Shown: in pieces, positions 1 through 11,185 of the stretch
Numbering within the stretch: position 1 is the first letter of the stretch
Layout: every line of letters starts with the position of its first letter
Assembly (NCBI GenBank): GCA_002007745.1
Contig: CP019882.1
Span: 5,394,001-5,458,000, forward strand
Source of the DNA: Mycolicibacterium litorale
GTDB lineage: Bacteria > Actinomycetota > Actinomycetes > Mycobacteriales > Mycobacteriaceae
Direction: 5' to 3'
Length of the DNA: 64,000 nt
Made by a program: the position numbers and the translations under genes
The notes under the pieces: generated by a model
The model's database searches: none
What the model was told of the DNA's origin: nothing
The model's input: the letters and a program-made list of their open reading frames with translations, nothing else

Positions 1-463
1 CGGCGACCACATCGGCGTACACCGGCACCTCATGCGGATGTGCGGCGCGCACCGAGCGCCAGTGCATGAGCACCCACGGCACCTGCGCCTCCGCCATCAG
101 CGCAGCCATGGCGGGGTCGGCCTGGCCACCAGAAACGTCGTTGACGATGCTGGCGCCGCTGTCGATGGCGGCGGCAGCCACCGCCGCGTGCATGGTGTCG
201 ATGCTGACGGTAATGCCCTGTCCGGCAAGCTCTTTGACTACCGGAAGAACTCGGGCCGTCTCGACCGTCGCGTCGATGCGGACCGCTCCGGGACGGGTGG
301 ATTCCCCGCCGACGTCGACGATGTCAGCACCCTGGGCGACCAGGGCCAGACCGTGCTCGACGGCACGGGCCGGATCCAGATAGCGTCCGCCGTCGGAGAA
401 GGAATCGTCGGTGACGTTGACTACCCCCATCACCCGGGTGCGCGGCTCGGTTGATTGCGTCAT
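1..463 (-). CDS. folP: Dihydropteroate synthase, N-terminal part (runs off the left edge)
   Basis: Condenses p-aminobenzoate with dihydropterin pyrophosphate in folate synthesis; sulfonamide target. The minus strand from the ATG at 463 reads MTQSTEPRTRVMGVVNVTDD and continues through a SFSDGG loop, VDVGGESTRPGA, and an IDTMHAAVAAAAIDSGASIV stretch, which are the classic pterin-binding segments of the family. About 154 codons are present and the C-terminal part lies outside the window. The ATG overlaps the folE stop codon by four bases (ATGA), so the two genes are translationally coupled in one operon with ftsH. Confidence 0.95.
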   Translation of the reverse strand, partial: MTQSTEPRTRVMGVVNVTDDSFSDGGRYLDPARAVEHGLALVAQGADIVDVGGESTRPGAVRIDATVETARVLPVVKELAGQGITVSIDTMHAAVAAAAIDSGASIVNDVSGGQADPAMAALMAEAQVPWVLMHWRSVRAAHPHEVPVYADVVA

Positions 464-1062
464 TTACGCAAGATGAGTTCCAGCGCCTCGGCTCGCGATG
501 CCTTGTCCGTCTTGAACTGTCCGCGCACCGCCGATGTCGTGGTGGTGGCGCCGGGCTTACGCACTCCCCGCATCGCCATGCACAGGTGCTCGGCCTCGAT
601 CACGACGATCACACCGCGCGGTTTGAGCTTGCGCATCACGGCGTCGGCGACCTGCGTGGTGAGACGTTCCTGGACCTGCGGACGCTTGGCGTACAGGTCG
701 ACCACCCGGGCCAACTTCGACAGGCCGGTCACCCGCCCGTCCTCGCCGGGGATGTAGCCGACGTGGGCCACCCCGTGGAAAGCCACCAGATGATGTTCAC
801 AGGTCGAGTACATCGGGATGTCCTTGACCAGGACCAGCTCGTCGTGCTGCTCGTCGAACGTCGTCTCCAGCACCGCGTCCGGATCGGTGTACAGGCCGGC
901 GAACATCTCCCGGAAGGCACGGGCGACCCGGGCCGGGGTGTCCTGCAGGCCGTGCCGGTCCGGATCCTCCCCGACCGCCAACAACAGTTCGCGCACCGCG
1001 GCCTCTGCGCGGGCCTGGTCGAACTCCGGCGTCACGAGGGTGATCGAAGTGGGCTGCGCCAT
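460..1062 (-). CDS. folE: GTP cyclohydrolase I
   Basis: Converts GTP to dihydroneopterin triphosphate, the first step of pterin and folate synthesis; a cytosolic homodecamer. The 200-residue product has the zinc-site segment STCEHH, the PGEDGRVTGLSKLARVVD core and the C-terminal CMAMRGV motif. I chose the ATG at 1062, giving MAQPTSITLV, because AAGGAG lies just upstream; a longer open frame to 1311 overlaps the ftsH end and is not needed. It starts 17 bases after the ftsH stop and overlaps folP by four bases, so ftsH, folE and folP look co-transcribed, as in other mycobacteria. Confidence 0.96.
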   Translation of the reverse strand: MAQPTSITLVTPEFDQARAEAAVRELLLAVGEDPDRHGLQDTPARVARAFREMFAGLYTDPDAVLETTFDEQHDELVLVKDIPMYSTCEHHLVAFHGVAHVGYIPGEDGRVTGLSKLARVVDLYAKRPQVQERLTTQVADAVMRKLKPRGVIVVIEAEHLCMAMRGVRKPGATTTTSAVRGQFKTDKASRAEALELILRK

Positions 1063-1079
1063 CGAAGCTCCTTCGCCGA

Positions 1080-3434
<2,355 letters not shown>

Positions 3435-3608
3435 CAAGCATCGGCCTTTGCGGCCCGGTCCTTCCGATATGCGCAGCTGGGATAGTTCAGGCTACCGCTA
3501 CACCAACGTCAGGAAGTGCCCCGAGGGTTTCCGTCAGGCTTTGGTTGCTGTTCGCCCTGAGCCGAACCGGCCGTCAGCCGGGCACTTGCGCTGTGCTTGG
3601 CTGACACC

Positions 3609-4577
3609 GTGAGCGCCCCGACCGAACGGTTAGTCGACGTCAACGGCGTGCGATTGCGGGTGCTGGAGGCCGGTGACCGCGGCGCCCCGGTGGTGGTCCT
3701 GACCCACGGCTTCCCCGAGCTGGCGTATTCCTGGCGCCGTCAGATCCCGGCTCTGGCCGAGGCGGGCTATCACGTGCTGGCACCGGATCAGCGCGGCTAC
3801 GGCGGCTCCTCGCGGCCCGACGCGGTCGAGGCCTACGACATCGCCGCCCTCACCGGTGACGTGGCCGGACTGCTCGACGACGTCGGCGCCGAGCGCGCGG
3901 CGGTGATCGGGCACGACTTCGGCGCCGTGGTCGCCTGGAACATGCCGCTGCTGCATCCCGGTCGGGTCGCGGCGGTGGCCGGCCTGTCGGTACCGGCGGT
4001 GCCGCGTCCGCTGACCCCGCCGACCGTGGCGTTCCGCCGCATCTTCGGCGACCACTTCTTCTACATTCTCTATTTCCAGCAGTCCGGCCCGGCCGACGCC
4101 GAGCTGGGCCGCGACCCTGCCCGGACGATGCGGCTGCTGCTGGGCGGTATGCGCGCACCTGCGGACGACGCAGCGGCGGCCCGCATGCTCGACGCCGGGC
4201 CGGCGGGCTTCCTCGACCGCCTGGCCGAACCCGAACAACTGCCGGACTGGCTGTCCATCGACGAACTCGACCACTATGTCCGCGAATTCAGCCGAACCGG
4301 CTTCACCGCGGCGCTGAACTGGTATCGCAACTTCGACCGCAACTGGCACATCATGGCCGCCCCCGTGGCTGAAACAATCTCCGCGCCGGCACTTTTCATC
4401 GGCGGAACCGACGACCCGACGCTGAGTTTCACCCGGGTGAACCGGGCCGGCGAAGTGGTCAAGGGCCCCTACCGGCAGGTGCTGGTCGACGGGGCGGGCC
4501 ACTGGCTGCAGCAGGAGCGAGCGGACGCCGTCAACACCGAACTGCTCACCTTCCTCTCCGGCGTCGACTGGCGCTGA
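3609..4577 (+). CDS. ephA: Epoxide hydrolase, alpha/beta hydrolase fold (EphA-like)
   Basis: Predicted soluble epoxide hydrolase that adds water to epoxides through an aspartyl-ester intermediate. The oxyanion segment HGFPE, the nucleophile elbow GHDFGA, the cap domain with FFYILYFQ, and a late GAGHWLQQE catalytic histidine are all visible. The GTG at 3609 gives VSAPTERLVDVNG, matching the usual family start; a TTG four codons earlier is also open. The product is 322 residues, the normal EphA length. It is divergent from ftsH across about 170 bases that should hold both promoters. Substrate is not predictable from sequence. Confidence 0.9.
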   Translation: MSAPTERLVDVNGVRLRVLEAGDRGAPVVVLTHGFPELAYSWRRQIPALAEAGYHVLAPDQRGYGGSSRPDAVEAYDIAALTGDVAGLLDDVGAERAAVIGHDFGAVVAWNMPLLHPGRVAAVAGLSVPAVPRPLTPPTVAFRRIFGDHFFYILYFQQSGPADAELGRDPARTMRLLLGGMRAPADDAAAARMLDAGPAGFLDRLAEPEQLPDWLSIDELDHYVREFSRTGFTAALNWYRNFDRNWHIMAAPVAETISAPALFIGGTDDPTLSFTRVNRAGEVVKGPYRQVLVDGAGHWLQQERADAVNTELLTFLSGVDWR

Positions 4578-4725
4578 GACGGCGCGATTCCGTTCGCCGC
4601 CAGCGCGATCGCCGCACCCCGCGTCACACTTTCGTCACCGGCTTTTCCGTCCGCGAGGTGAACACCAGCGGGTTCCTGCGCGTCTATGGCAGGGAGCGCA
4701 AGGACGAACCGGAGGGACACCAAGC

Positions 4726-6366
4726 ATGAGTACAGCGGGCGGCACAACAGTCACTGCCGAGGATGACCCGCCCGGCGACCTGGCCGCACGGATCGCTGAC
4801 AACCAGGCGAAGCTGCGCGACGCGCTGCAGCCGCACTACGACTTCATCGTGTGTGGCTCGGGTTCGTCCGGGTCGGTGGTGGCCCGGCGACTGGCCGAGA
4901 ACGCGACGGTGCGCGTGCTGCTGCTGGAAGCGGGCGGGGATGACGACGCCGACAGCGTGACGGACGCCGGCCGGTGGCCGGCGAACCTGGGCGGGGTGCG
5001 GGACTGGAACTACCTCGCCGAACCGAGCCCCGGCGTCAACGGTCGGTCGTTGCCGATGAACATGGGCAAGGTGCTGGGCGGCGGGTCGAGCATCAACGTG
5101 ATGGTCTGGGCACGTGGCCACCAGAACGACTGGGACCACTTCGCTTCGGAGACCGGCGATCCCCGCTGGGGATACCAGGCGGTGCTCGACATCTACCGCG
5201 GCATCGAAGACTGGCAGGGGCTACCGGATCCGGCCTACCGGGGAACCGGCGGGCCGGTGTTCGTCCAGCCGGCACCGGACCCGAACCCCGTCGCCCCGGC
5301 CGCCGTCGCGGCGGCTCGGTCGGTGGGGATCCCGTCGTTCGATCACCACAACGGCACCATGATGGAAGGCCGAAGTGGGGCTTCGATCAGCGATGTGCGC
5401 ATCCGCGACGGGATGCGGCAGTCGGTGTTCCGCACGTACACCTACCCGTACCTGGACCGGCCCAATCTCACCGTCCTCACCGGTGCGCTGGTGCACCGGG
5501 TGCTGCTGGGCGACGACCGGGCCACCGGCGTCGAGTTCAGCTACCGAGGCATGACACATCACATCGGTGCCGGCGCCGAGGTCGTGTTGTGCCTCGGCGC
5601 CATCCAGACTCCGAAAGCGCTCATGCTGTCCGGCATCGGCGACCACGCCCAGCTGACGAAGGTGGGCATCGACACCGTGGCGCATCTGCCCGGTGTCGGG
5701 CAGAACCTGCAGGATCACGCCGGTTTCAGCTGTGTCTGGGAATACCGCGTGCCGCTGCCGGCCCGCAACTCGGCGTCCGAGGCCACCGTCTTCTGGAGTA
5801 GCGACCGAGGCCCGGACAGCCCTGACGTCCAGATCTGCCAGATCGAGGTGCCCTTCACCAGTGCCGAGAACGCAGCACGGTTCACCATGCCGGCGGCCGG
5901 ATGGTCCTTGTTCGCCGGGCTGATGCGGCCGGCCAGTCGCGGCCATCTGGAGCTGACCGGCTCGGACCCCACCGACCCCATCCGGATCCACGCCAACATG
6001 TTGTCCGAGCCCGCCGATGTGGCCGTCGCGGTCGATGCCGTCGAGTTGTGCCGCGAGATCGGCAATTCCGCCATGATGAGCCCCTTCGCCCGCCGTGAGG
6101 TGATGCCGGGCGATCTGACCGGCCGCGACCTCGAACGGTTCGTCCGCGAGGCCGCAAGCACCTACTGGCATCAGACGTGCACCGCCAAGATGGGCCGCGA
6201 CGAGATGTCGGTGGTCGACGGAGAGCTGCGGGTATACGGCATCGACGGGCTTCGCATCGCCGACGGTTCGGTGATGCCGCGCATCACCACCGGTAACACC
6301 ATGGCGCCGTGTGTCGTCATCGGCGAGCGGGCCGCCCAGTTGATCCGCGACGCCCACGGGCTGTGA
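4726..6366 (+). CDS. GMC-family FAD-dependent oxidoreductase
   Basis: Flavin-dependent alcohol or choline dehydrogenase-like enzyme; the substrate cannot be told. The 546-residue product has the dinucleotide-binding motif GSGSSGSVVARRLAE near 45-60 and a GMC signature at GKVLGGGSSINVMVWARG. The second signature is at GAIQTPKALMLSGIG, and the C-terminal block carries the catalytic YWHQTC histidine. The ATG at 4726 is preceded by GGAGGG. It has no signal peptide, and its first 35 residues are a polar extension ahead of the Rossmann fold. It converges with the ECF sigma factor gene, with only nine bases between the two stops. Confidence 0.92.
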   Translation: MSTAGGTTVTAEDDPPGDLAARIADNQAKLRDALQPHYDFIVCGSGSSGSVVARRLAENATVRVLLLEAGGDDDADSVTDAGRWPANLGGVRDWNYLAEPSPGVNGRSLPMNMGKVLGGGSSINVMVWARGHQNDWDHFASETGDPRWGYQAVLDIYRGIEDWQGLPDPAYRGTGGPVFVQPAPDPNPVAPAAVAAARSVGIPSFDHHNGTMMEGRSGASISDVRIRDGMRQSVFRTYTYPYLDRPNLTVLTGALVHRVLLGDDRATGVEFSYRGMTHHIGAGAEVVLCLGAIQTPKALMLSGIGDHAQLTKVGIDTVAHLPGVGQNLQDHAGFSCVWEYRVPLPARNSASEATVFWSSDRGPDSPDVQICQIEVPFTSAENAARFTMPAAGWSLFAGLMRPASRGHLELTGSDPTDPIRIHANMLSEPADVAVAVDAVELCREIGNSAMMSPFARREVMPGDLTGRDLERFVREAASTYWHQTCTAKMGRDEMSVVDGELRVYGIDGLRIADGSVMPRITTGNTMAPCVVIGERAAQLIRDAHGL

Positions 6367-6375
6367 GCGCCGCGC

Positions 6376-6966
6376 TCACCGGCGCCAGCGGGCCGGGTCG
6401 CCCAGTGCCGTGCGGAGCTGGCGCCGGCCGCGGTGCAGCCGCGACAGCACCGTGCCTTCCGGCACACCCATGAAGGCCGCGACTTCGCGGCAGGTCATCC
6501 CCCTGACGGCGACGTAGAAGACCGTCAGCCGCAACGCTTCGGGCAGGGCCGAAAGGGCGCGCAGGATTTCGGGATCCACGACGTCGAGCAGGGCGACGCT
6601 CTCGGCCGAGCCCGCCTGGGCCAGGGCAGGGCCGTACCCATCGTCGACGTGTCCGTCGGTCCACTGGCCCACCAGCGTTTCCGCCGGGCGGCACAGGGTG
6701 GCCCGGTACCGGCTGATCCAGACGTTCTGCATGATCCGCAGCAGCCAGGCCCTGATGTGCGAGCCCTCACGTAACGCGTGGAACGCCCGGTAGGCACGAA
6801 AGAGTGTGTCCTGCAACAAGTCCTCGGCGTCTGCGGTATTGCGCGTATAGGAGTAGGCACGTCGGTAGAGCTCACCGGTCAGCGGCATCACCTCGCGGGT
6901 GAAGTCGCGGCCCACGCTGCAGGGGCTCGCCGCGGCCGCAGCCATTGCCGTGGTCTTGAATGTCAT
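6376..6966 (-). CDS. ECF-family RNA polymerase sigma factor
   Basis: Extracytoplasmic-function sigma factor of 196 residues. Region 2 is at about 25-85 (LYRRAYSYTRNTADAEDLLQ, then AWLLRIMQNVWISRYR) and region 4 at about 135-190 (ALPEALRLTVFY, CREVAAFMGVPEGTVLSRLH). The ATG at 6966 (MTFK) is chosen over one four codons upstream because GGAGAG lies eight bases before it. The first 15 or so residues are alanine-rich. No anti-sigma gene with a zinc or membrane anchor lies next to it, so the activating signal is unknown. It is divergent from the winged-helix/hydrolase gene. Confidence 0.92.
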   Translation of the reverse strand: MTFKTTAMAAAAASPCSVGRDFTREVMPLTGELYRRAYSYTRNTADAEDLLQDTLFRAYRAFHALREGSHIRAWLLRIMQNVWISRYRATLCRPAETLVGQWTDGHVDDGYGPALAQAGSAESVALLDVVDPEILRALSALPEALRLTVFYVAVRGMTCREVAAFMGVPEGTVLSRLHRGRRQLRTALGDPARWRR

Positions 6967-7324
6967 GTCGCTCTCCATCGGTCGTCACGTCCTGGCCGCG
7001 TCATCGCGCACGACATCGGGTGCGACGGCGATGTGGCCGAGGCTCGTCAAACACGTTGTGTTTCAGCCAGCTCGGGCGGTGCTGTCCGTCATCGCTGCCG
7101 GCCACGACCCCAATACTTCGCAGCCGGTATGGGAGTTGCTTGTAGATCGTCTGGAGATTCGGTGGAGAACGTCACCGCCGGTGTGGGTGGGTACCGCACT
7201 ACTAGGAATGAGCAGGTCTGGTTTCGCCCGCGCCCCGTGGCCATGCTGGGAGGCGTGATCGAGGCAGTAGTCGCCGTGGCGTGCGCGCACGGGAGTTCGC
7301 CGGCGGAGCCCATCACGGAGCAAC
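6967..7324. other. Intergenic region between two divergent regulatory genes
   Basis: About 358 bases between the sigma factor and the winged-helix/hydrolase gene, with no convincing gene on either strand. It must hold both promoters. The only clear structure I see is the short palindrome at 7049-7063. A ribosome site, ACGGAGCAAC, precedes the GTG at 7325. Confidence 0.6.
7049..7063. promoter_or_regulatory. Inverted repeat AAACAC-GTT-GTGTTT, possible operator
   Basis: Two perfect six-base arms with a three-base spacer lie in the gap between the ECF sigma gene and the winged-helix/hydrolase gene, 83 bases upstream of the sigma factor start. The size suits a dimeric repressor. The binding protein is unknown, and a chance palindrome is possible. 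Confidence 0.35.
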
Positions 7325-8578
7325 GTGTCCGTTTCTGAATCGCCGACGACCGGCAGGTGGGAATTCGACGAATTCGTCTTGGATCTCGGCCGCTACGAGC
7401 TGCGACGGGGATCACACGTGGTCGCTGTCGAACCGCAGGTGTTCGACGTGCTCACCCGGCTTGTCGTCAATCACCATCGCTGCGTCACGAAGGAAGAACT
7501 CTTCGATTCGGTGTGGGGCGGCCGCTTCGTCGGCGAGGCAGCACTGACGAGTCGGATCAAAGCGGCCCGCCGCGCGCTCGGCGACGACGGCGAATCCCAG
7601 TGCTACATCCGGACAATCCGCGGCCGCGGCTACCAGTTTGTGGGCACCCTCGCCCCACCCACCACTGCCGAGGAAGCCGCGCCCTCGGCCCCGGTGACCG
7701 AGGTCGTTGTGCCACAACAACACATCGCATTCTGCCGGGCCGGTGACGGGGTGCGGCTGGCATACGCCTCAATCGGGGACGGAGCGCCGCTGGTGCGTGC
7801 CGCGAACTGGCTGACACACCTGGGCTATGACATCGAAAGCCCGGTGTGGCGGCACTGGGTGCACGACCTTTCGCGGACCTATCGCTTCGTCCGCTACGAC
7901 GAGCGGGGTTGTGGGCTATCCGATTGGGCGGTGCGGGACTTCACCTTTGACGATTGGGTCGACGACCTCGCTGCCCTGGTCGACGCACTGGAACTGCCGA
8001 CGTTCTCGCTGCTGGGAGTCTCGCAAGGCGGAGCCGTGGCGGTGGCCTACGCCGCCCGGCATCCGGAGCGGGTCACTAAATTGGTGCTGTGCGGGGCGTA
8101 CGCACGCGGCCGGGCGGTGCGGGCGGTCGGCGACGATGAGAGGCGAGCAGCCGCTTTGGATCTCGAACTCGCCCGGGTGGGCTGGGGACGTGACGATCCG
8201 GCCTTCCGCCAGGTCTTCGCCGCCCAGTTCTTGCCCGAGGGCAGCCGCGACGACTGGCGGGCGTTCGACGAACTGCAACGGCGGACCACCGCCACCGACA
8301 ACGCGGTGCGCTTCCTGCACGAGTTCGCCCGCATCGACGTCCGCGACCTGGCCGGTCTCGTCACCTGCCCCGCCCTGGTCATGCACTCCCGCGACGACCA
8401 TCGGGTTCCGATGCGCTTCGGTGAAGAGCTCGCCGCGCTGATCCCACACGCCCGGTTCCTGGCCCTACCGAGCCAAAACCACCTGTTGACCGGGACAGAG
8501 CCCGCCTGGCGCATGTTCTGCGCGGAGACCGCCGCGTTCCTGGCCGAAGAGGCCCCCTCCGACCGGGCTGCGGAATAA
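7325..8578 (+). CDS. Winged-helix DNA-binding domain fused to an alpha/beta hydrolase
   Basis: A 417-residue two-part protein. Residues about 10-105 are an OmpR/PhoB-type C-terminal DNA-binding domain (VEPQVFDVLTRLV, KEELFDSVWGGRFV, SRIKAARRALGDDG, IRTIRGRGYQFVG). Residues about 135-405 are an alpha/beta hydrolase with YDERGCGLSDW, the nucleophile elbow GVSQGGA (Ser) and a late histidine in SQNHLL. There is no receiver domain, so it may be a transcription factor whose hydrolase part senses or turns over a small ester-like ligand; that is inference. The GTG start at 7325 is preceded by ACGGAG. It is divergent from the sigma factor gene. Confidence 0.88.
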   Translation: MSVSESPTTGRWEFDEFVLDLGRYELRRGSHVVAVEPQVFDVLTRLVVNHHRCVTKEELFDSVWGGRFVGEAALTSRIKAARRALGDDGESQCYIRTIRGRGYQFVGTLAPPTTAEEAAPSAPVTEVVVPQQHIAFCRAGDGVRLAYASIGDGAPLVRAANWLTHLGYDIESPVWRHWVHDLSRTYRFVRYDERGCGLSDWAVRDFTFDDWVDDLAALVDALELPTFSLLGVSQGGAVAVAYAARHPERVTKLVLCGAYARGRAVRAVGDDERRAAALDLELARVGWGRDDPAFRQVFAAQFLPEGSRDDWRAFDELQRRTTATDNAVRFLHEFARIDVRDLAGLVTCPALVMHSRDDHRVPMRFGEELAALIPHARFLALPSQNHLLTGTEPAWRMFCAETAAFLAEEAPSDRAAE

Positions 8579-8636
8579 ACCGGGCGATGAGGTTGCTGGC
8601 ACCGGTACGGCCTGGTTACCGCGATAGCTGTTGGGG

Positions 8637-8780
8637 ATGATTGAGATGCGTGTCGAAGTTCCGCAGCTGTTCGACGGAAACTATCCCAGCAGTTATCCCT
8701 TTGCCCGGACCATCATCTCCGCGGTCAGCACCGTGGCGTTGCTGGTGGTGCTGGTCTGCCTGGTCGCCATCGCGATCTGA
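8637..8780 (+). CDS. Small single-pass membrane protein, unknown
   Basis: A 47-residue open frame, MIEMRVEVPQLFDG followed by a Tyr/Ser-rich stretch and then one long hydrophobic helix (about residues 26-47) that runs to the end. This is the shape of a small tail-anchored membrane protein. The next ATG is three codons inside and could be the true start. The ribosome site is weak (GGGG directly before the ATG). It fills the gap between the hydrolase fusion and the convergent regulator. I do not recognise a family. Confidence 0.45.
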   Translation: MIEMRVEVPQLFDGNYPSSYPFARTIISAVSTVALLVVLVCLVAIAI

Positions 8781-8791
8781 GCGCGGCGGGC

Positions 8792-9616
8792 TCAGCCGGA
8801 CCAGGCTTGCGCCGAAAAGGTCAGTGCTGCAAGCCTTTGCGCCGACTGCGAGTCAGGTTCGGCGTAGTAGATGAACATCACGATTCCGTCGGTGCCCGCG
8901 ACGATCAGCTTCTCGCGGTGCAACTCGAGATCGCCGACCTCGGGATGGCGCACCCGGACCGGGCTGATGGCCTGCTGTTGAACATCCTGGCGCGACCAGA
9001 AGTATTGGAAATCCTCGCATGTGTGCATGAGTTCGGTGATCAACGAGTGCGCGGGCGAGGATTCGACGTCACCTCCGATATCGGAACGCAACTGCGCCAC
9101 ACTGTTCGCCGCGGCCTGGTCCCAATCCCGCCAGAACTCGCGCTCTCGTGGGTCGAGGAAGGAAGCGCGAAGGCGGTTCGTGCCCGGGCTCATGTTGTGA
9201 AACAACGCCTGGGCCGGACGGTTGGCGCCCAGGACATCCATGTACCTGTTGAGCAGCACCGCGGGCAAATTGAGTGAATTCATCAGTGCCACAGCGCGGT
9301 CGGGGACCTCGGTGTGACGGACCAAGTCCGCCCGCCGGGACTTGGGTCTGGCCAGGTCGTGCAGGTGGGTGACCTGGTCGGCATCCAGACGCAGCGCCTC
9401 TGCCAGCGAATCAACCACTGCGACTGACGGATTGCGCTCTCGGCCCTGCTCCAGCCGAACGTAGTACTCCATACTGATACCCGCGAGCAACGCCACCTCT
9501 TCACGGCGCAATCCGGAGACCCGACGCCGCCCGTGCACCGGTAACCCCACATCTGCGGGGGTCAGCCGCTGACGGTGCCAGCGCAGGAAGTCCCCCAGTG
9601 GGCTCTCACTCGACAT
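8792..9616 (-). CDS. XRE-family regulator with MmyB-like ligand-binding domain
   Basis: A 274-residue transcription factor. The N-terminal helix-turn-helix (about 28-65, RRVSGLRREEVALLAGIS then YYVRLEQGRE) is typical of MmyB-like regulators. The remainder is the matching PAS-like domain, with LNLPAVLLNRYMDVLGANRPA near 115 and RVRHPEVGDLELHREKL near 220. In studied members that domain binds a fatty-acid-like ligand, which is family knowledge and untested here. TTGGAG precedes the ATG at 9616. Two TTAG/CTAA inverted repeats lie upstream and may be its own operators. Confidence 0.9.
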   Translation of the reverse strand: MSSESPLGDFLRWHRQRLTPADVGLPVHGRRRVSGLRREEVALLAGISMEYYVRLEQGRERNPSVAVVDSLAEALRLDADQVTHLHDLARPKSRRADLVRHTEVPDRAVALMNSLNLPAVLLNRYMDVLGANRPAQALFHNMSPGTNRLRASFLDPREREFWRDWDQAAANSVAQLRSDIGGDVESSPAHSLITELMHTCEDFQYFWSRQDVQQQAISPVRVRHPEVGDLELHREKLIVAGTDGIVMFIYYAEPDSQSAQRLAALTFSAQAWSG

Positions 9617-9630
9617 CGATCATCTCCAAG

Positions 9631-9715
9631 TTAGTCATGCCTAAGAAAGGGAACGACGACGTTTCGGCAACGATTCCCCGAGGCCACACCCTGCATAATT
9701 AGCGGGGCTAGCTAA
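9631..9715. promoter_or_regulatory. Two TTAG-type inverted repeats upstream of the XRE regulator
   Basis: TTAG-N6-CTAA lies at 9631-9644 and TTAGC-N7-GCTAA at 9699-9715, both in the AT-richer gap between the regulator gene (start 9616) and lpqG (start 9792). The first is 15 bases from the regulator start, where an autorepressor would bind. A CATAAT stretch at 9694-9699 touches the second repeat and could be a plus-strand -10 element. The assignment is inference from position and symmetry. Confidence 0.35.
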
Positions 9716-9791
9716 CGACCGGGTCGGCACGGTGCGACCCGCCGTGACCAAGCCACCCTCCGCGGCCCCGGCGCGCGCTACGGTGGCAGCC

Positions 9792-10517
9792 ATGCCGATC
9801 CCCCGACCTCGTCGCATCGTTGTCCCACTGGCCGCGGCGGCTGTGGCGGCCGCGGCGCTGACCGGCTGCGACTCCACCGCCGGACCAGTGGGACAGAATC
9901 CGCGTCAGGTCACCGTCGTCGGGGCGGGCGAAGTCCAGGGCGTACCTGACACGCTGACCGCCGATGTCGGCATCGAGGCTGTCGCACCGGACGTCACCAC
10001 CGCGATGAACCAGACCAACGATCGGCAGAAGGCGGTGCTGGGCGCGCTGAACGCCAGCGGGATCGACAACAAGGACGTCAGCACCACGCAGGTCAGCCTG
10101 CAGCCGCAGTACACCGACAACTCGGTGATCAACGGCTACCGGGCCAGCAACTCGATCCAGATCAAGATCCGCAAACTCGACACCGCATCGCAGGTGTTGG
10201 CCAACATCATCAACGCCGGCGGTGACGCCACCAGGATCAACTCGGTCAGCTACTCCATCGAGGACGACTCGAAACTGGTCAGCGACGCGCGGGCGCGGGC
10301 GTTCAACGACGCCAAGCAGCGCGCCCAGCAATACGCCGAACTGTCCGGCCTGTCACTGGGCAAGGTCATCTCGATATCGGAAGCGCCCGGTGGTACGCCT
10401 CCCCCGCCGCCGGTCCCGATGCCGGTGCCGCGGGGCGCCATGGCCAGTGAGGTGCCGCTGCAACCCGGCCAGCAGACCGTCAGCTTCTCGGTGACGGCGG
10501 TGTGGGAGTTGACCTAG
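9792..10517 (+). CDS. lpqG: SIMPL-domain lipoprotein LpqG
   Basis: A 241-residue exported lipoprotein. The ATG at 9792 gives a basic MPIPRPRR start, a hydrophobic alanine stretch and the lipobox ALTGC, so cleavage and lipid attachment are at that cysteine. The rest is a SIMPL (DUF541) domain with VTVVGAGEVQGVPDTLTADV, MNQTNDRQKAVLGAL and the C-terminal TVSFSVTAVWELT. An open frame begins 20 codons earlier, but that would bury the signal peptide. In M. tuberculosis lpqG is also next to hpt. Its function is not established. Confidence 0.93.
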   Translation: MPIPRPRRIVVPLAAAAVAAAALTGCDSTAGPVGQNPRQVTVVGAGEVQGVPDTLTADVGIEAVAPDVTTAMNQTNDRQKAVLGALNASGIDNKDVSTTQVSLQPQYTDNSVINGYRASNSIQIKIRKLDTASQVLANIINAGGDATRINSVSYSIEDDSKLVSDARARAFNDAKQRAQQYAELSGLSLGKVISISEAPGGTPPPPPVPMPVPRGAMASEVPLQPGQQTVSFSVTAVWELT

Positions 10518-10582
10518 CCCGCTCGTCCTAACCGTCGGAGTCCCGCCCGATCCGCCCGTTGACCCGAACCGGTGAAGCGGGC

Positions 10583-11155
10583 CTAGTGCTGGTAGACCTT
10601 CGGATCCAGGGTGCCGATGAACGGCAGGTCGCGGTAACGCTCGGCGTAGTCCAGGCCGTACCCCACCACGAACTCGTTGGGAATGTCGAAGCCGACGTAG
10701 GCGATGTCGACGTCGGCGCGCACCGCGTCGGGCTTGCGCAGCAGGGTGCACACCCGCAATGAGCGGGGATGCCGGGTCGCCAGGTTGCGCAGCAGCCAGG
10801 ACAGGGTGAGCCCGGAGTCGACGATGTCTTCGACGATGAGCACATCCCGGTCATGGATGTCGCGGTCGAGATCCTTGAGGATGCGCACCACGCCGGACGA
10901 CGATGTCGAGGATCCGTAGGAGCTGACCGCCATGAACTCGAGCTGGGTGGGTACCGGCAGTGCGCGGGCCAGGTCGGTGACGAACATGACCGCCCCTTTG
11001 AGGACGGTCACCAGCAGCAGGTCCTTACCGCCGAGGTCGCCGTAGTCCTGCGCGACGAGCGCCGCCAACTCGGCGGTTCGGGCCTGAATCTGGTCTTCGG
11101 ACAACAGGACCGATTTGATGTCACCGGGGTACAGCTCGTGCGCCGACACGAGCAC
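10583..11155 (-). CDS. hpt: Hypoxanthine phosphoribosyltransferase
   Basis: Purine-salvage enzyme converting hypoxanthine or guanine plus PRPP to IMP or GMP. Visible are ELYPGDIKSVLL at the start, the flexible-loop segment FMAVSSYGSSTSSSGVV, the PRPP-binding motif VLIVEDIVDSGLTL, and VVGYGLDYAERYRDLPFIG at the end. The start is uncertain: GTG codons at 11155 and 11149 and a TTG at 11185 are all open and none has a strong ribosome site. I use the GTG at 11155 (190 residues). It directly follows tilS, as in other actinobacteria. Confidence 0.94.
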   Translation of the reverse strand: MLVSAHELYPGDIKSVLLSEDQIQARTAELAALVAQDYGDLGGKDLLLVTVLKGAVMFVTDLARALPVPTQLEFMAVSSYGSSTSSSGVVRILKDLDRDIHDRDVLIVEDIVDSGLTLSWLLRNLATRHPRSLRVCTLLRKPDAVRADVDIAYVGFDIPNEFVVGYGLDYAERYRDLPFIGTLDPKVYQH

Positions 11156-11185
11156 ACTGTGCCACGAGCGGAGCCCAACGACCAA

